A DNA stretch of 46,413 nt. It comes from Microcoleus sp. EPA2. Its GTDB lineage: Bacteria > Cyanobacteriota > Cyanobacteriia > Cyanobacteriales > Microcoleaceae. Of this stretch, positions 23,424 through 31,043 are shown piece after piece; positions within the stretch are counted from its first letter, which is position 1, and each line of letters starts with the position of its first letter. Under the pieces are notes generated by a model that was not told the DNA's origin, made no database searches, and saw nothing but the letters and a program-made list of their open reading frames with translations. The DNA is taken from contig JAHRFD010000013.1 of assembly GCA_020882975.1 (NCBI GenBank), forward strand, positions 108,450 to 154,862, written 5' to 3'. The position numbers and the translations under genes are program-made.

Positions 23424-24989
23424 ATGAATAAAATAGCTTATTTTGAATGCCCAACTGGTATTGCTGGCGATATGTGTCTGGGAGCCCTCGTCCATGCCGG
23501 CGTACCTTTGGAGTACCTAATTGAAAAATTAAATTTATTGGGAATTTCGACAGAATATCAACTGCGTACCGAATTAGTTCATCGCAATACTCAACAAGCA
23601 ACTAAATTTCATGTGGATTTGATGGCGGATTTGCCGAAAAAAGCTCAAAATCTGGCTGCTGACTCCACCCTCGATCCCTCGGAAACCGAATCCCCCACCT
23701 TCGATCGCACTCACCACCACCACCACCACGGTGACGAACATTCTCACCATCACCAAGATGATGCCGAAACTAGCCACAATCCCCATCGCCACTTGCCAGA
23801 AATTGAGCGCATCATCCTCTTGGCCCAGTTACCTCCGCGCGTGGAAGCCTGGAGTTTGGCTGTATTTCGGAAATTGGCAGAGGCTGAAGGTGCCGTACAT
23901 GGTATCTCCCCAGAGGAGGTGTACTTTCACGAAGTGGGCGCTACGGATGCACTGGTGGATATTATCGGTACTTGTTTGGGTTTGGATTGGTTGGATATTG
24001 ATGAGTGTTACTTTTCGGCAATGCCCACTGGGGGCGGTACGGTGAAAGCAGCCCACGGTAGATTGGTGGTGCCGACACCGGCGGTGATGCGCTTGTGGGA
24101 AATGCACCAAGTGCCGGTTTATAGCAATGGGATCGATCGCGAATTGTGCACGCCAACGGGTACTGCAATCGCCTGTACTCTGGCTTCTGGGTTTGGCCCG
24201 CCACCATCTATGCAGATTCAGGCGATCGGGTTGGGTGCCGGTTCTAGAATGCTGGTAATTCCTAATATTTTGCGCCTCTGGATTGGGGAGAAGTCAACCC
24301 CCCCCTACCCCGCCCAAGGGGGGAAAATTGGAGGGGAGAAGTCAACCCCCCCCTACCCCCCCCAAGGGGGGAAAGTCGCAGATTCCCCATTCACCCCCCA
24401 AGGGGGGAAAGTCGCAGATTCCCCATTCACCCCCCAAGGGGGGAAAGTCGCAGATTCCCCATTCACCCCCCAAGGGGGGAAAGTCGCAGATTCCCCATTC
24501 ACCCCCCAAGGGGGGAAAGTCGCAGATTCCCCATTTCCCATGAACAATTGCCAAGAAACTATTATGGTATTGGAAACCCAAATTGATGATTTGAGTCCCC
24601 AGGCGATCGCCTATGTTTTTGATGCTTTGTTTGTCTGCGGTGCTCTGGATGTTTTTACTCAACCAATTGTGATGAAAAAGTCGCGGCTGGGGGTGTTGTT
24701 AACTGTGATTTGTCATCCCGAACATCAGGCTGCTTGCGAAACAGTCATCTTTCGCGAAACTACTACTTTGGGAATTAGGCGATCGACTCAACACAGAACT
24801 ATTTTGCACAGAGAAATCCAGAAAGTTCAAACCAAGTACGGCCCAGTAAACATCAAAGTTGCCAAGAGTGGAGAAATGATTACTAATGTGCAGCCGGAAT
24901 ACGAAGATTGTGCAGAAATTGCCCGACTTAAAAATATTAGCTGGCGGGAAGTTCATCGTTTGGCGCTGCAAAGTTGGTACGAGAGATGA
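23424..24989 (+). CDS. larC: Nickel pincer cofactor protein LarC with repeat insert
   Basis: LarC inserts nickel into the pyridinium bis-thiocarboxylate cofactor (CTP-dependent) used by LarA-type racemases. The N-terminal LarC1 part contains AYFECPTGIAGDMCLGALVHAGV, EVYFHEVGATDALVDIIGTCLGLDWL, PMPTGGG-like AMPTGGGTVKAAHGRLPV-like motifs and ELCTPTGTAI. A His-rich loop at about residues 96-122 (HHHHHHGDEHSHHH) probably binds nickel. LarC2 begins at MVLETQIDDLSPQAIAYVFD and ends with a KSGEMITNVQPEYEDCAEIAR segment. Between them (residues 288-372) is a palindrome-derived repeat. Some bacteria make LarC by frameshifting between the halves, but here it is one frame. ATG at 23424 (521 residues) is preferred to TTG at 23415. 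LarB, LarE and LarA are not in the window. Confidence 0.9.
   Translation: MNKIAYFECPTGIAGDMCLGALVHAGVPLEYLIEKLNLLGISTEYQLRTELVHRNTQQATKFHVDLMADLPKKAQNLAADSTLDPSETESPTFDRTHHHHHHGDEHSHHHQDDAETSHNPHRHLPEIERIILLAQLPPRVEAWSLAVFRKLAEAEGAVHGISPEEVYFHEVGATDALVDIIGTCLGLDWLDIDECYFSAMPTGGGTVKAAHGRLVVPTPAVMRLWEMHQVPVYSNGIDRELCTPTGTAIACTLASGFGPPPSMQIQAIGLGAGSRMLVIPNILRLWIGEKSTPPYPAQGGKIGGEKSTPPYPPQGGKVADSPFTPQGGKVADSPFTPQGGKVADSPFTPQGGKVADSPFTPQGGKVADSPFPMNNCQETIMVLETQIDDLSPQAIAYVFDALFVCGALDVFTQPIVMKKSRLGVLLTVICHPEHQAACETVIFRETTTLGIRRSTQHRTILHREIQKVQTKYGPVNIKVAKSGEMITNVQPEYEDCAEIARLKNISWREVHRLALQSWYER
24285..24554 (+). repeat. In-frame repeat array inside larC
   Basis: Two 48-bp units containing GAGAAGTCAACCCCC (around 24291 and 24339) are followed by five 36-bp units with GTCGCAGATTCCCCATT (24375, 24411, 24447, 24483, 24519). 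Each unit carries a CCCCCCAAGGGGGG palindrome and encodes QGGKVADSPFTP (12 residues). The block remains open on the opposite strand too. Confidence 0.93.
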
Positions 24990-25016
24990 TACAGCAGGCA
25001 TTCCAGGTTCATGACT

Positions 25017-25742
25017 TTAATCTGCCAGATTTGTGACTAAATGCCCGTCTTCCATGTAAATAATGCGATCGGCAATATCCAAAATACGATTGTCGTGGGT
25101 GACAAGCAAAATTGTGCAACCTTGTTCTTTGGCTAGTTTCTGCATAATTTCTACCACATCTCGCCCGGATTTTTTGTCTAAAGCAGCAGTGGGTTCATCG
25201 GCTAATACTATTTTAGGATGGCTGACTAACGCACGGGCGATCGCCACTCTTTGTTTCTGTCCTCCTGACAAATTTTCGGGGTAATAATTAGCCCTCTCTC
25301 CCAAACCCACTGCTTCTAACATTGCTATGGACAAAGCATCCATATTCTGATTTAGCATTTCTTTATGCAATTCCAAAGACATTCGCACGTTTTGCTTGGC
25401 TGTCAAAAATGTCATCAGATTATGTGCTTGAAAAATATACCCAATTTGCTTTCTCAGTTTGGTTAATTTATTTTTGCTAGCCGAGACTATTTCTTGTCCG
25501 AGAATTTTGAGACTCCCTTCCTGGGCAGAACGCAAGCCTCCTAACATGGTTAATAACGTTGTTTTCCCGGAACCGGATGGCCCCGTCATAATTACTATTT
25601 CTCCTGGGTTGATATCCAGATTTATGTCAAATAAGGCTTGTTTTTTGAGGGACCCTTGACCGAAGTAGTGATTGAGGTTTTTGACGGAAATTACTGGTTC
25701 GGTTGTCGTGGTTGTTTCAGCAGGGAGATTTAGGGTTTCCAT
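25017..25742 (-). CDS. devA: DevA-type ABC transporter ATPase
   Basis: A 241-residue ATP-binding subunit of the MacB/LolD/DevA group. Walker A is GPSGSGKTTLL (about residue 54), the Q-loop is GYIFQAHNLMTFLTA, the ABC signature is LSGGQKQRVAIARAL (about 159) and Walker B is IVLADEPTAALD (about 179). The switch His is in LLVTHDNRI. It powers a DevC/DevB complex that, with a TolC-like outer membrane protein, exports lipids or other substrates across the envelope. In Nostoc DevBCA exports heterocyst glycolipids; here the substrate is unknown. It is last in the operon, 40 bp after devC. Confidence 0.88.
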   Translation of the reverse strand: METLNLPAETTTTTEPVISVKNLNHYFGQGSLKKQALFDINLDINPGEIVIMTGPSGSGKTTLLTMLGGLRSAQEGSLKILGQEIVSASKNKLTKLRKQIGYIFQAHNLMTFLTAKQNVRMSLELHKEMLNQNMDALSIAMLEAVGLGERANYYPENLSGGQKQRVAIARALVSHPKIVLADEPTAALDKKSGRDVVEIMQKLAKEQGCTILLVTHDNRILDIADRIIYMEDGHLVTNLAD

Positions 25743-25782
25743 GGGGATTTTTGGGGCAAAATTTACCGAAAATTAGCGCTGA

Positions 25783-26937
25783 TTAAAAGATGTCTGCGGG
25801 GTCTGCTGATTGAAGTTTCCGAAGAGCGATCGCACCGGAACCTGTACACATCACAATCGTCAAACCTAACACAACAACTGCTCGGTTTGTGGTCATTATA
25901 ATTGGTAATAAAGTGGCAGATTGTGCGAGAGAATACATTCCATTCGCGATAACAATTCCTGGCAGAAAACCTAAAACTGCTAATAGTAGAGCTTCTTGAA
26001 TTAAGACTCCTACTAAATAGCGATCGCTATATCCCATTGCTTTTAAAGTAGCATATTCTGCCAAGTGGTCGGAAACATCGGAGTAAAGAATTTGGTAAAC
26101 AATAATTAGACCCACAATAAATCCGATGATAGTGCCAAATCCAAAAATAAAGCCGATGGGGGTAGCATTTGCCCAGTAAGCTTTCTCGATTTCCGCAAAT
26201 TCTGCTAAGGTTAAAACTTTAACATCATTGGGTAAAGTTGCTTGTAGCATAGACTGGACTTTTTTGATATCTGCACCAGGTTTAAGGGTGATTAAACCCA
26301 CATCAATTTCATCGGTTTTCCTTTCGGGAAATAAGTTCATGAATGTGGAGTCACTGACTATGACATTCCCATCAGCCGTGAAAGAAGTGCCCAGGGTAAA
26401 TAAACCCGATACTTGAATGTTGCGTTTATTTAGTTCAGTTTCAAGGCTGGATTCTTTCTGGATAATTTGGGCAATATCGCCATATTCAGGTCTCGAAGAT
26501 TGGTCGAATAAGGCATGATTAAACATTTGAATTTTATCGAGTTGTTTGTTGACATCTGGCAAATTAAATGTTATGTTTCCCGGATCTACTCCAAAAATTA
26601 AAATTGCTCTCGTAGTGCGATTGGTGGGATTTCGCCACCGCCCAATATCAATATGCAAAGAAGTTACAGATTTGACTCCTTCAAATCCTTGGGCTTGGTA
26701 TAATCTATCTCTTTTGAAACTTTTTACCGCAGCAAATGTTTCAAATTGAGGATTGATTAACACTAAGTCTGTTTGTAAACTTTGGTGCGGTTTGATGGCC
26801 GAATCGAAAAGTGCATCTCGGAATCCTAGTTGCACGAAGATTAGGATATCTGCAAAGGCAATGCCGGCAATGGCAACTGCAAGGCGGGTTTTTTCTCTGG
26901 TTACTTGCAACCATGCAAGGGGTGTTTTACGAAACAT
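25783..26937 (-). CDS. devC: DevC-type ABC transporter permease
   Basis: A 384-residue FtsX-like permease. The N-terminal segment PLAWLQVTREKTRLAVAIAGIAFADILIFVQLGFRDALFDS is typical of DevC. A large periplasmic domain follows (about residues 45-265), then three membrane segments (near 267-290, 315-340, 348-370). These include GFGTIIGFIVGLIIVYQILYSDVSDHLAEYATLKAMGYSD, the FtsX motif. It forms the inner-membrane pump with DevA and DevB. The ATG is preceded by ten in-phase heptamers and lacks an evident Shine-Dalgarno, so translation may depend on readthrough from upstream or use a leader without one. The 172-bp gap from the acetyltransferase gene is filled by repeats. Confidence 0.88.
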   Translation of the reverse strand: MFRKTPLAWLQVTREKTRLAVAIAGIAFADILIFVQLGFRDALFDSAIKPHQSLQTDLVLINPQFETFAAVKSFKRDRLYQAQGFEGVKSVTSLHIDIGRWRNPTNRTTRAILIFGVDPGNITFNLPDVNKQLDKIQMFNHALFDQSSRPEYGDIAQIIQKESSLETELNKRNIQVSGLFTLGTSFTADGNVIVSDSTFMNLFPERKTDEIDVGLITLKPGADIKKVQSMLQATLPNDVKVLTLAEFAEIEKAYWANATPIGFIFGFGTIIGFIVGLIIVYQILYSDVSDHLAEYATLKAMGYSDRYLVGVLIQEALLLAVLGFLPGIVIANGMYSLAQSATLLPIIMTTNRAVVVLGLTIVMCTGSGAIALRKLQSADPADIF

Positions 26938-26944
26938 ATAATTT

Positions 26945-27014
26945 GGGAATGGGGAATGGGGAATTGGTTATTGGTTATTGGTTATTGGTTATTGGTTATT
27001 GGTTATTGGTTATT
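26945..27014. repeat. Ten-unit heptamer array abutting the devC start
   Basis: Two GGGAATG units, one GGGAATT and seven perfect GGTTATT units run in phase without a break. They start eight bases upstream of the devC ATG and occupy its whole proximal leader. STRR-type repeat. Confidence 0.92.
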
Positions 27015-27015
27015 C

Positions 27016-27090
27016 GTAGGGGCGAAGCATGACCGCAGACAATTTATTAGCTCGCGCCTGAGATTTACAGCGGCCATGCTTCGCCCTTAC
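27016..27090. repeat. 75-bp hairpin element between the acetyltransferase gene and devC
   Basis: Terminal arms of 21 bp (27016-27036 and 27070-27090) match at 19 of 21 positions. They are read GTAGGGGCGAAGCATGACCGC and its near-complement, around a 33-base middle. It directly follows the heptamer array. It resembles a small non-autonomous palindromic element and is of the GTAGGGGC family. Confidence 0.78.
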
Positions 27091-27109
27091 CAAATCGGGA
27101 TGCTCCCTT

Positions 27110-27742
27110 TTATTCCGCATCTATCAGTGCTTGAATATCTCTGTTCATAATCAAGTTAATATGGCGCGTAATCTTGTCAATTTGCCAATCCCACCACCTA
27201 ATTTCTAATAGTTGTGCAACTTCAGCATCGCTGAAACGCTGTTTGATTATACCTGCGGGATTTCCACCGACAATGGTGTAAGCCGGAACATTTTTTACCA
27301 CCACAGATTTCGCTGCAATCACCACACCATCACCGATTTTGACTCCTGGCATAATCACTGCTTCGTAACCAATCCACACATCATTACCAATCACAATATC
27401 TCCTTTACTTGGCAGTTCCATTAATAAATTCATGGCCGTTTCCCAACCCTTGCCAAAAATTGGAAAAGGATAGGTTGAAATGCCGTCCAATTTGTGGTTA
27501 GCACCATTCATGATGAATTTGACATTGGTGGCGATCGCACAAAATTTACCAATAATTAATCTGTCGTCTCCGTAGTTGTAAAGTACATTTTCCTCGAAGT
27601 GTTCAGGACCATTCGGATCGTCATAGTATGAGTAATCCCCGACCATAATATTAGGCGATTTCACAAAGTTTTTGATAAAACCTACCCGCGACTGGTCTAT
27701 CATGGGATAAGGTAGGTTTTGATCTGGACCAAATTCTGCCAT
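27110..27742 (-). CDS. Vat/CatB-type xenobiotic O-acetyltransferase
   Basis: A 210-residue left-handed beta-helix acetyltransferase. The N-terminal block [23 protein letters not shown] is followed by [25 protein letters not shown] and [32 protein letters not shown]. The latter contains the catalytic His motif GANH of streptogramin (Vat) and CatB-type enzymes. Hexapeptide repeats follow ([57 protein letters not shown]). Length matches Vat (about 205-215). It would acetylate a hydroxyl on an antibiotic or other small molecule with acetyl-CoA. It lies inside the dev exporter operon, 34 bp after devB, suggesting that modification and efflux are linked. A housekeeping sugar or lipid acetyltransferase is the alternative. 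Confidence 0.88.
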   Translation of the reverse strand: MAEFGPDQNLPYPMIDQSRVGFIKNFVKSPNIMVGDYSYYDDPNGPEHFEENVLYNYGDDRLIIGKFCAIATNVKFIMNGANHKLDGISTYPFPIFGKGWETAMNLLMELPSKGDIVIGNDVWIGYEAVIMPGVKIGDGVVIAAKSVVVKNVPAYTIVGGNPAGIIKQRFSDAEVAQLLEIRWWDWQIDKITRHINLIMNRDIQALIDAE

Positions 27743-27776
27743 AACTTGCCATCCTTAAAGGTTCGGATTCGGGACT

Positions 27777-29285
27777 TTAGTCTTTCTGAATTGCTACCAT
27801 TACCTGCAAGTTTGTCAACCCTTCAACTTGTTTGCTACCTTCAGAATTCAAGTGAATTTTTACTTCCACTACTCGGCTGTCCAAGTTTTCTCCCGGTTGG
27901 TTGCTAAACACATTTTGTTTGCTGACTTTCAATCCAATCTCTTGAACAACTCCTGGCAATTCTCCGGGAAATGCTTGGCTGGTGACATTTGCTTTTTGAC
28001 CGACTTTTATTTTACTAATATCAGTTTGATAAACTTCGGCTACTACTACCATTTGCTCAGTTTTTCCTACATCGACAATTCCTTCATCGCTAATTTTTTC
28101 GCCGGGGCGAGTATGAATTTTGAGGATTTTTCCGGGAGTTGGGGTGCGGATATAAGCTTGATTTAATTCCGCTTGGGCAAGCTTGACTTGGGCGATCGCA
28201 CTATTGATTTCTGTTTCGGCTGCTTCTATGTCCACCGGGCGTACTTCGGCTATTTTTTCGAGAGTGGCTTTCGCTTCTTCTAGTTGTTGGCTACCACTTC
28301 CTTTGATGCGTTTGAGATTGGCTTCGGCTTCATTTAGCTGCTGTTTGGCTGTATTATTAATTCTGGCAAGATTGGCTTCGGCTTCCTTCAGTTGCTGTTT
28401 GGCTGTATTGTTGATTCGATCGAGATTGGCTTGGGCTTCTTCAAGTTGCTCTGTTGCTGTACTATTAATCCTGCTGAGATTTGCTTGAGCTTCTTTAACT
28501 TGCTGGCTGTTGGTTTCTACTGCTAGCTTTTTGGTATCCATTACGGATTTAGAAATTGCACCTTCAACCACAAGTTGTTGATTTCGCACGTATTCAGATT
28601 GTGCATTATTTAACTCTGCTTGCAACTTGTTAATCGCTGCTATTTGTGCTTGTTTTTCTCCTTTCCACTGTGCATTTATGCGGCTAATAGTTGCTGTTTG
28701 AGCTTTCTTTTCTCCTTCCCACTGGGCGCTGATTCTGTTTATTGTTGCTTGCTGGGCGCTTCTGTCTCCTTCCCATTGGGCAAGGAGGCGATCGACTGTT
28801 GCTTGTTGTGCTGTTTGATTCCCTTGCAATTCTGCTGTTAGCTTGCCAATTGTCGCTGATTGTGCTGCAATTTCTCCTGATTTTGCACCGGCTTTGACTT
28901 TTGCTAAATTTGCTTCGGCAACTTTTACTTTTTCTTTGGCTTCGTCTAAGGCAGATTTTAGCCGATCGCCTGCATCCAAAATTGCGATTAACTGCCCAGC
29001 TTTCACCGCATCGCCTTCTTTGACTAAAATCTGGGAAATGCGATCGCCATTGAGATTTTGCGATACTCCCAACCGAATCACTTCTCCTTGGGGTTCCAAT
29101 CTTCCTAAAGCGGTTATTTTCCTAGCTGGAGGAGTTGTTTCCACAGGCAAAGGTTCAGCACTTTCACTGATAATTCCCGACTGAGAAATTCCGTAAAAAG
29201 CAGTACCCACGCTAATTAAAGCGCCAGCAATTACTAATCCCGTTAGCAATCGATTGTGAGGTTTGATGTAATCTTGAAAGTTCAT
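27777..29285 (-). CDS. devB: DevB-type membrane fusion protein
   Basis: A 502-residue HlyD/DevB adaptor. An N-terminal membrane anchor (LLTGLVIAGALISVGTAFYGI, about residues 13-33) is followed by the first biotinyl-lipoyl half (ALGRLEPQGEVIRLGV...VKEGDAVKAGQLIAIL). A very long alpha-hairpin spans about residues 110-375, and the second half and beta-barrel follow (IRTPTPGKILKIHTRPGEKISDEGIVDVG; VVVAEVYQTDISKIKVGQKANVTSQAF). The hairpin contains two repeat series: AT-I-x-R-I-x-AQW-x-GE units (about 150-215) and QL-x-EA-x-ANL-x-RI units of 17 residues (about 270-345). This makes it longer than usual DevB. It bridges DevCA to an outer-membrane TolC-like channel. The ATG overlaps the tetR stop by four bases. 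Confidence 0.88.
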   Translation of the reverse strand: MNFQDYIKPHNRLLTGLVIAGALISVGTAFYGISQSGIISESAEPLPVETTPPARKITALGRLEPQGEVIRLGVSQNLNGDRISQILVKEGDAVKAGQLIAILDAGDRLKSALDEAKEKVKVAEANLAKVKAGAKSGEIAAQSATIGKLTAELQGNQTAQQATVDRLLAQWEGDRSAQQATINRISAQWEGEKKAQTATISRINAQWKGEKQAQIAAINKLQAELNNAQSEYVRNQQLVVEGAISKSVMDTKKLAVETNSQQVKEAQANLSRINSTATEQLEEAQANLDRINNTAKQQLKEAEANLARINNTAKQQLNEAEANLKRIKGSGSQQLEEAKATLEKIAEVRPVDIEAAETEINSAIAQVKLAQAELNQAYIRTPTPGKILKIHTRPGEKISDEGIVDVGKTEQMVVVAEVYQTDISKIKVGQKANVTSQAFPGELPGVVQEIGLKVSKQNVFSNQPGENLDSRVVEVKIHLNSEGSKQVEGLTNLQVMVAIQKD

Positions 29286-29875
29286 ATATCTCCTCTATTT
29301 CCCTTGGTTTTTTCTAGATAAGCGACCAACATCTCTTTTAATAAATTCGCTTGTTCCGTGAAAGAAATCCTTTCACCTTGATAAAATCTTCTTCCCAACA
29401 AACCATCAACATAGTTGATGATAAATATCGGAATTTCTGGATTGGAGATGCCTAAGTAGCAGCCTACGGCTTCTTCATAACGCTTTCCTGCTTCCTGAAG
29501 AGCCTGATTACTTTCAACCTCTTGCCGAGTTTTGTGATGACAAAAATCAAAAGTAATTGACAAACTTTTGACAATATAATCCTCACTTTTACAGACATAT
29601 TCCATCAGTTTTTCAATCTTTTCGGCTAGGGTTGGTGGATTTCCTAATTCCGCCAGCGCTTCTTCTTTTGTATCTTCATAGCTCAAATATTCAATTAATT
29701 GATCGAATAGGCTTTCTTTACTTGGGAAATAGTGGTAAAGCGTGCCTGTAGAAACTCCAATTTCTGAGGCTATTTCACGCATTGTTACTGAGGAATAGCC
29801 TTTTTCGGCAAAGATCTCAAAGCATTGGTTCAACAGTTGTTTGCGGTAGAGTTCGTGGTCAACGATCTTTGGCAT
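29282..29875 (-). CDS. TetR/AcrR-family transcriptional regulator
   Basis: A 197-residue repressor. The N-terminal helix-turn-helix spans about residues 10-57 (YRKQLLNQCFEIFAEKGYSSVTMREIASEIGVSTGTLYHYFPSKESLFDQLIEYL), a textbook TetR DNA-binding domain. A helical ligand-binding part follows. It is the first gene of the tetR-devB-vat-devC-devA operon and overlaps devB by four bases. Two nearly identical 20-bp sites in the divergent spacer (29951-29970, 30019-30038) are likely operators. The expected role is ligand-released repression of its own exporter operon and possibly the divergent GNAT gene. The ligand is unknown. Confidence 0.92.
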   Translation of the reverse strand: MPKIVDHELYRKQLLNQCFEIFAEKGYSSVTMREIASEIGVSTGTLYHYFPSKESLFDQLIEYLSYEDTKEEALAELGNPPTLAEKIEKLMEYVCKSEDYIVKSLSITFDFCHHKTRQEVESNQALQEAGKRYEEAVGCYLGISNPEIPIFIINYVDGLLGRRFYQGERISFTEQANLLKEMLVAYLEKTKGNRGDI

Positions 29876-29950
29876 AAGGTCGATCGATCTGAAATGGTGG
29901 ATTTTAGATCCTAGGTTATCGAAAATTTAAAATCGATCGAAACATATTAC

Positions 29951-29970
29951 TATATCGAACATCCGATATA
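29951..29970. promoter_or_regulatory. Operator-like palindrome 1 of the TetR regulator
   Basis: TATATCGAACATCCGATATA has perfect 7-bp arms TATATCG / CGATATA around six bases. It matches the second site at 17 of 20 positions. It lies about 76-95 bp upstream of the tetR ATG. Confidence 0.7.
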
Positions 29971-29974
29971 CTAT

Positions 29975-29996
29975 AACCTAAGTATTAGCTTAGGTT
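29975..29996. promoter_or_regulatory. Palindrome between the two operators
   Basis: AACCTAAG (29975-29982) and CTTAGGTT (29989-29996) form perfect 8-bp arms around TATTAG. It lies midway between the two TetR-like sites and could bind a second regulator or shape the promoter region. Confidence 0.5.
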
Positions 29997-30018
29997 TAGC
30001 TGTTGAGTTAGGTTTTTG

Positions 30019-30038
30019 TATATCGAACATTTGTTATA
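30019..30038. promoter_or_regulatory. Operator-like site 2 of the TetR regulator
   Basis: TATATCGAACATTTGTTATA shares its first 12 bases with operator 1. It overlaps the extended -10 element at 30032-30040 of the rightward promoter. Confidence 0.65.
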
Positions 30039-30040
30039 AT
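30032..30040 (+). promoter_or_regulatory. Extended -10 element of the GNAT gene promoter
   Basis: TGTTATAAT is an exact extended -10 (TGnTATAAT). No good -35 is seen at normal spacing, as often with extended -10 promoters. It faces the GNAT gene, about 120 bp before its ATG. Confidence 0.5.
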
Positions 30041-30161
30041 TAATCTTGCACAAAGTGGTATATTTTGTCAAGAGGTACAGTAAAATTATTTGAGTCAATG
30101 GAAGTGGCAGAAATTAATCCAACTGTATCGATCGCCTTTTTGCACCCTCTGGAAACCAACT

Positions 30162-30623
30162 ATGAAAGTCAGAAACTACGAAATAGGGGATACCGAACAA
30201 ATTATCAAACTGTTTTATGAAACCGTACACCAAGTAAATATCCAGGATTACACAAAAGCACAAGTAGACGCTTGGGCTCCTGTTGACATCGACCGGGAAA
30301 ATTGGGTCAAAAGTTTAAGCAATAAATTTACCTTTGTAGCGACAGAAGGTGAGACAATTATAGGTTTTGGAGAATTAGAAACCAACGGCCATATCGATTG
30401 CTTTTACTGTCACAAGGACTTTCAAAGGAAAGGAGTAGGCACAAAAATATTAGCACAGATTGAAGCACAAGCCAAAGAATTAGGACTAAAAACAATATTT
30501 ACCGAAGCCAGTATTACAGCCAAACCTTTCTTTGAAAACCAAAACTTTGTGGTAATTAAACAACAAGAGGTAGCACGGAGAGGGCAAAAATTTATCAACT
30601 TTGCCATGAGCAAAAATCTCTAA
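30162..30623 (+). CDS. GNAT-family N-acetyltransferase
   Basis: A 153-residue acetyl-CoA-dependent acetyltransferase. The fold is clear: MKVRNYEIGDTEQIIKLFYETVHQVN at the N-terminus, FVATEGETIIGFGELETNGHIDCFYCHKDFQRKGVGTKILAQIEAQAKELG with the acetyl-CoA loop Q-R-K-G-V-G-T, then TIFTEASITAKPFFENQNFVVIKQQEV. The pattern resembles YafP/ElaA-like small-molecule or peptide acetyltransferases; the substrate is unknown. ATG at 30162 matches the family start; an upstream TTG at 30090 would add 24 unrelated residues. It is divergent from the tetR-dev operon, and an operator-like site overlaps its likely promoter, so it may be co-regulated with that exporter. Confidence 0.85.
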   Translation: MKVRNYEIGDTEQIIKLFYETVHQVNIQDYTKAQVDAWAPVDIDRENWVKSLSNKFTFVATEGETIIGFGELETNGHIDCFYCHKDFQRKGVGTKILAQIEAQAKELGLKTIFTEASITAKPFFENQNFVVIKQQEVARRGQKFINFAMSKNL

Positions 30624-30660
30624 CATTTTTATCGGTATAATTTAGAGAGAATATTTTATC

Positions 30661-30666
30661 AAGGAG
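30661..30666 (+). promoter_or_regulatory. Shine-Dalgarno deciding the DUF2237 GTG start
   Basis: AAGGAG lies eight bases before GTG at 30675. The alternative GTG at 30666 overlaps the site itself and is therefore unlikely. Confidence 0.65.
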
Positions 30667-30674
30667 TGGGAATT

Positions 30675-31043
30675 GTGACAGAAGCTACAAATGTGTTGGG
30701 TGGAAAATTAGAAACTTGCTGCACGTCGCCCATGACGGGATATTATCGAGATGGCAAATGCAATACTGGTGGTGGCGACTATGGGGCTCACACAGTTTGC
30801 GCTCAATTGACAGCAGATTTTTTGCAATTCAGCAAGTCGAGGGGAAATGATTTGATAACTCCCGTCCCAGCATTTAATTTTCCCGGTTTAAAACCAGGGG
30901 ATTGCTGGTGTTTATGTGCGTCACGCTGGAAAGAAGCGATGGATGCTGGAGTTGCACCCAAGGTGGTTTTGTCAGCGACTCATGCCTTAACTTTGGAATA
31001 CGTTTCTTTGGATGAATTGAAGCAGCACGCTGCTGATTTGTAG
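30675..31043 (+). CDS. DUF2237 family protein
   Basis: A 122-residue protein of the DUF2237 family, normal length. Characteristic blocks are NVLGGKLETCCTSPMTGYYRDGKCNTGGGDYGAHTVCAQLTADFLQFSKSRGNDLITP and NFPGLKPGDCWCLCASRWKEAMDAGVAPKVVLSATHALTLEYVSLDELKQHA. Several conserved cysteines (CC, C, C, CWCLC) suggest metal binding or redox chemistry, but no function is established. It follows the GNAT gene by 51 bp on the same strand and may share its transcript. Confidence 0.88.
   Translation: MTEATNVLGGKLETCCTSPMTGYYRDGKCNTGGGDYGAHTVCAQLTADFLQFSKSRGNDLITPVPAFNFPGLKPGDCWCLCASRWKEAMDAGVAPKVVLSATHALTLEYVSLDELKQHAADL

Noticed and set aside
24283..24662. Repeat-encoded frames on both strands in larC
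   Set aside because: Same reason: openness is a property of the palindromic unit; LarC is the conserved product.
26945..27014. An origin of replication or iteron cluster at the GGTTATT repeats
   Set aside because: Seven-base units match the dispersed STRR type and no DnaA boxes or initiator gene are nearby.
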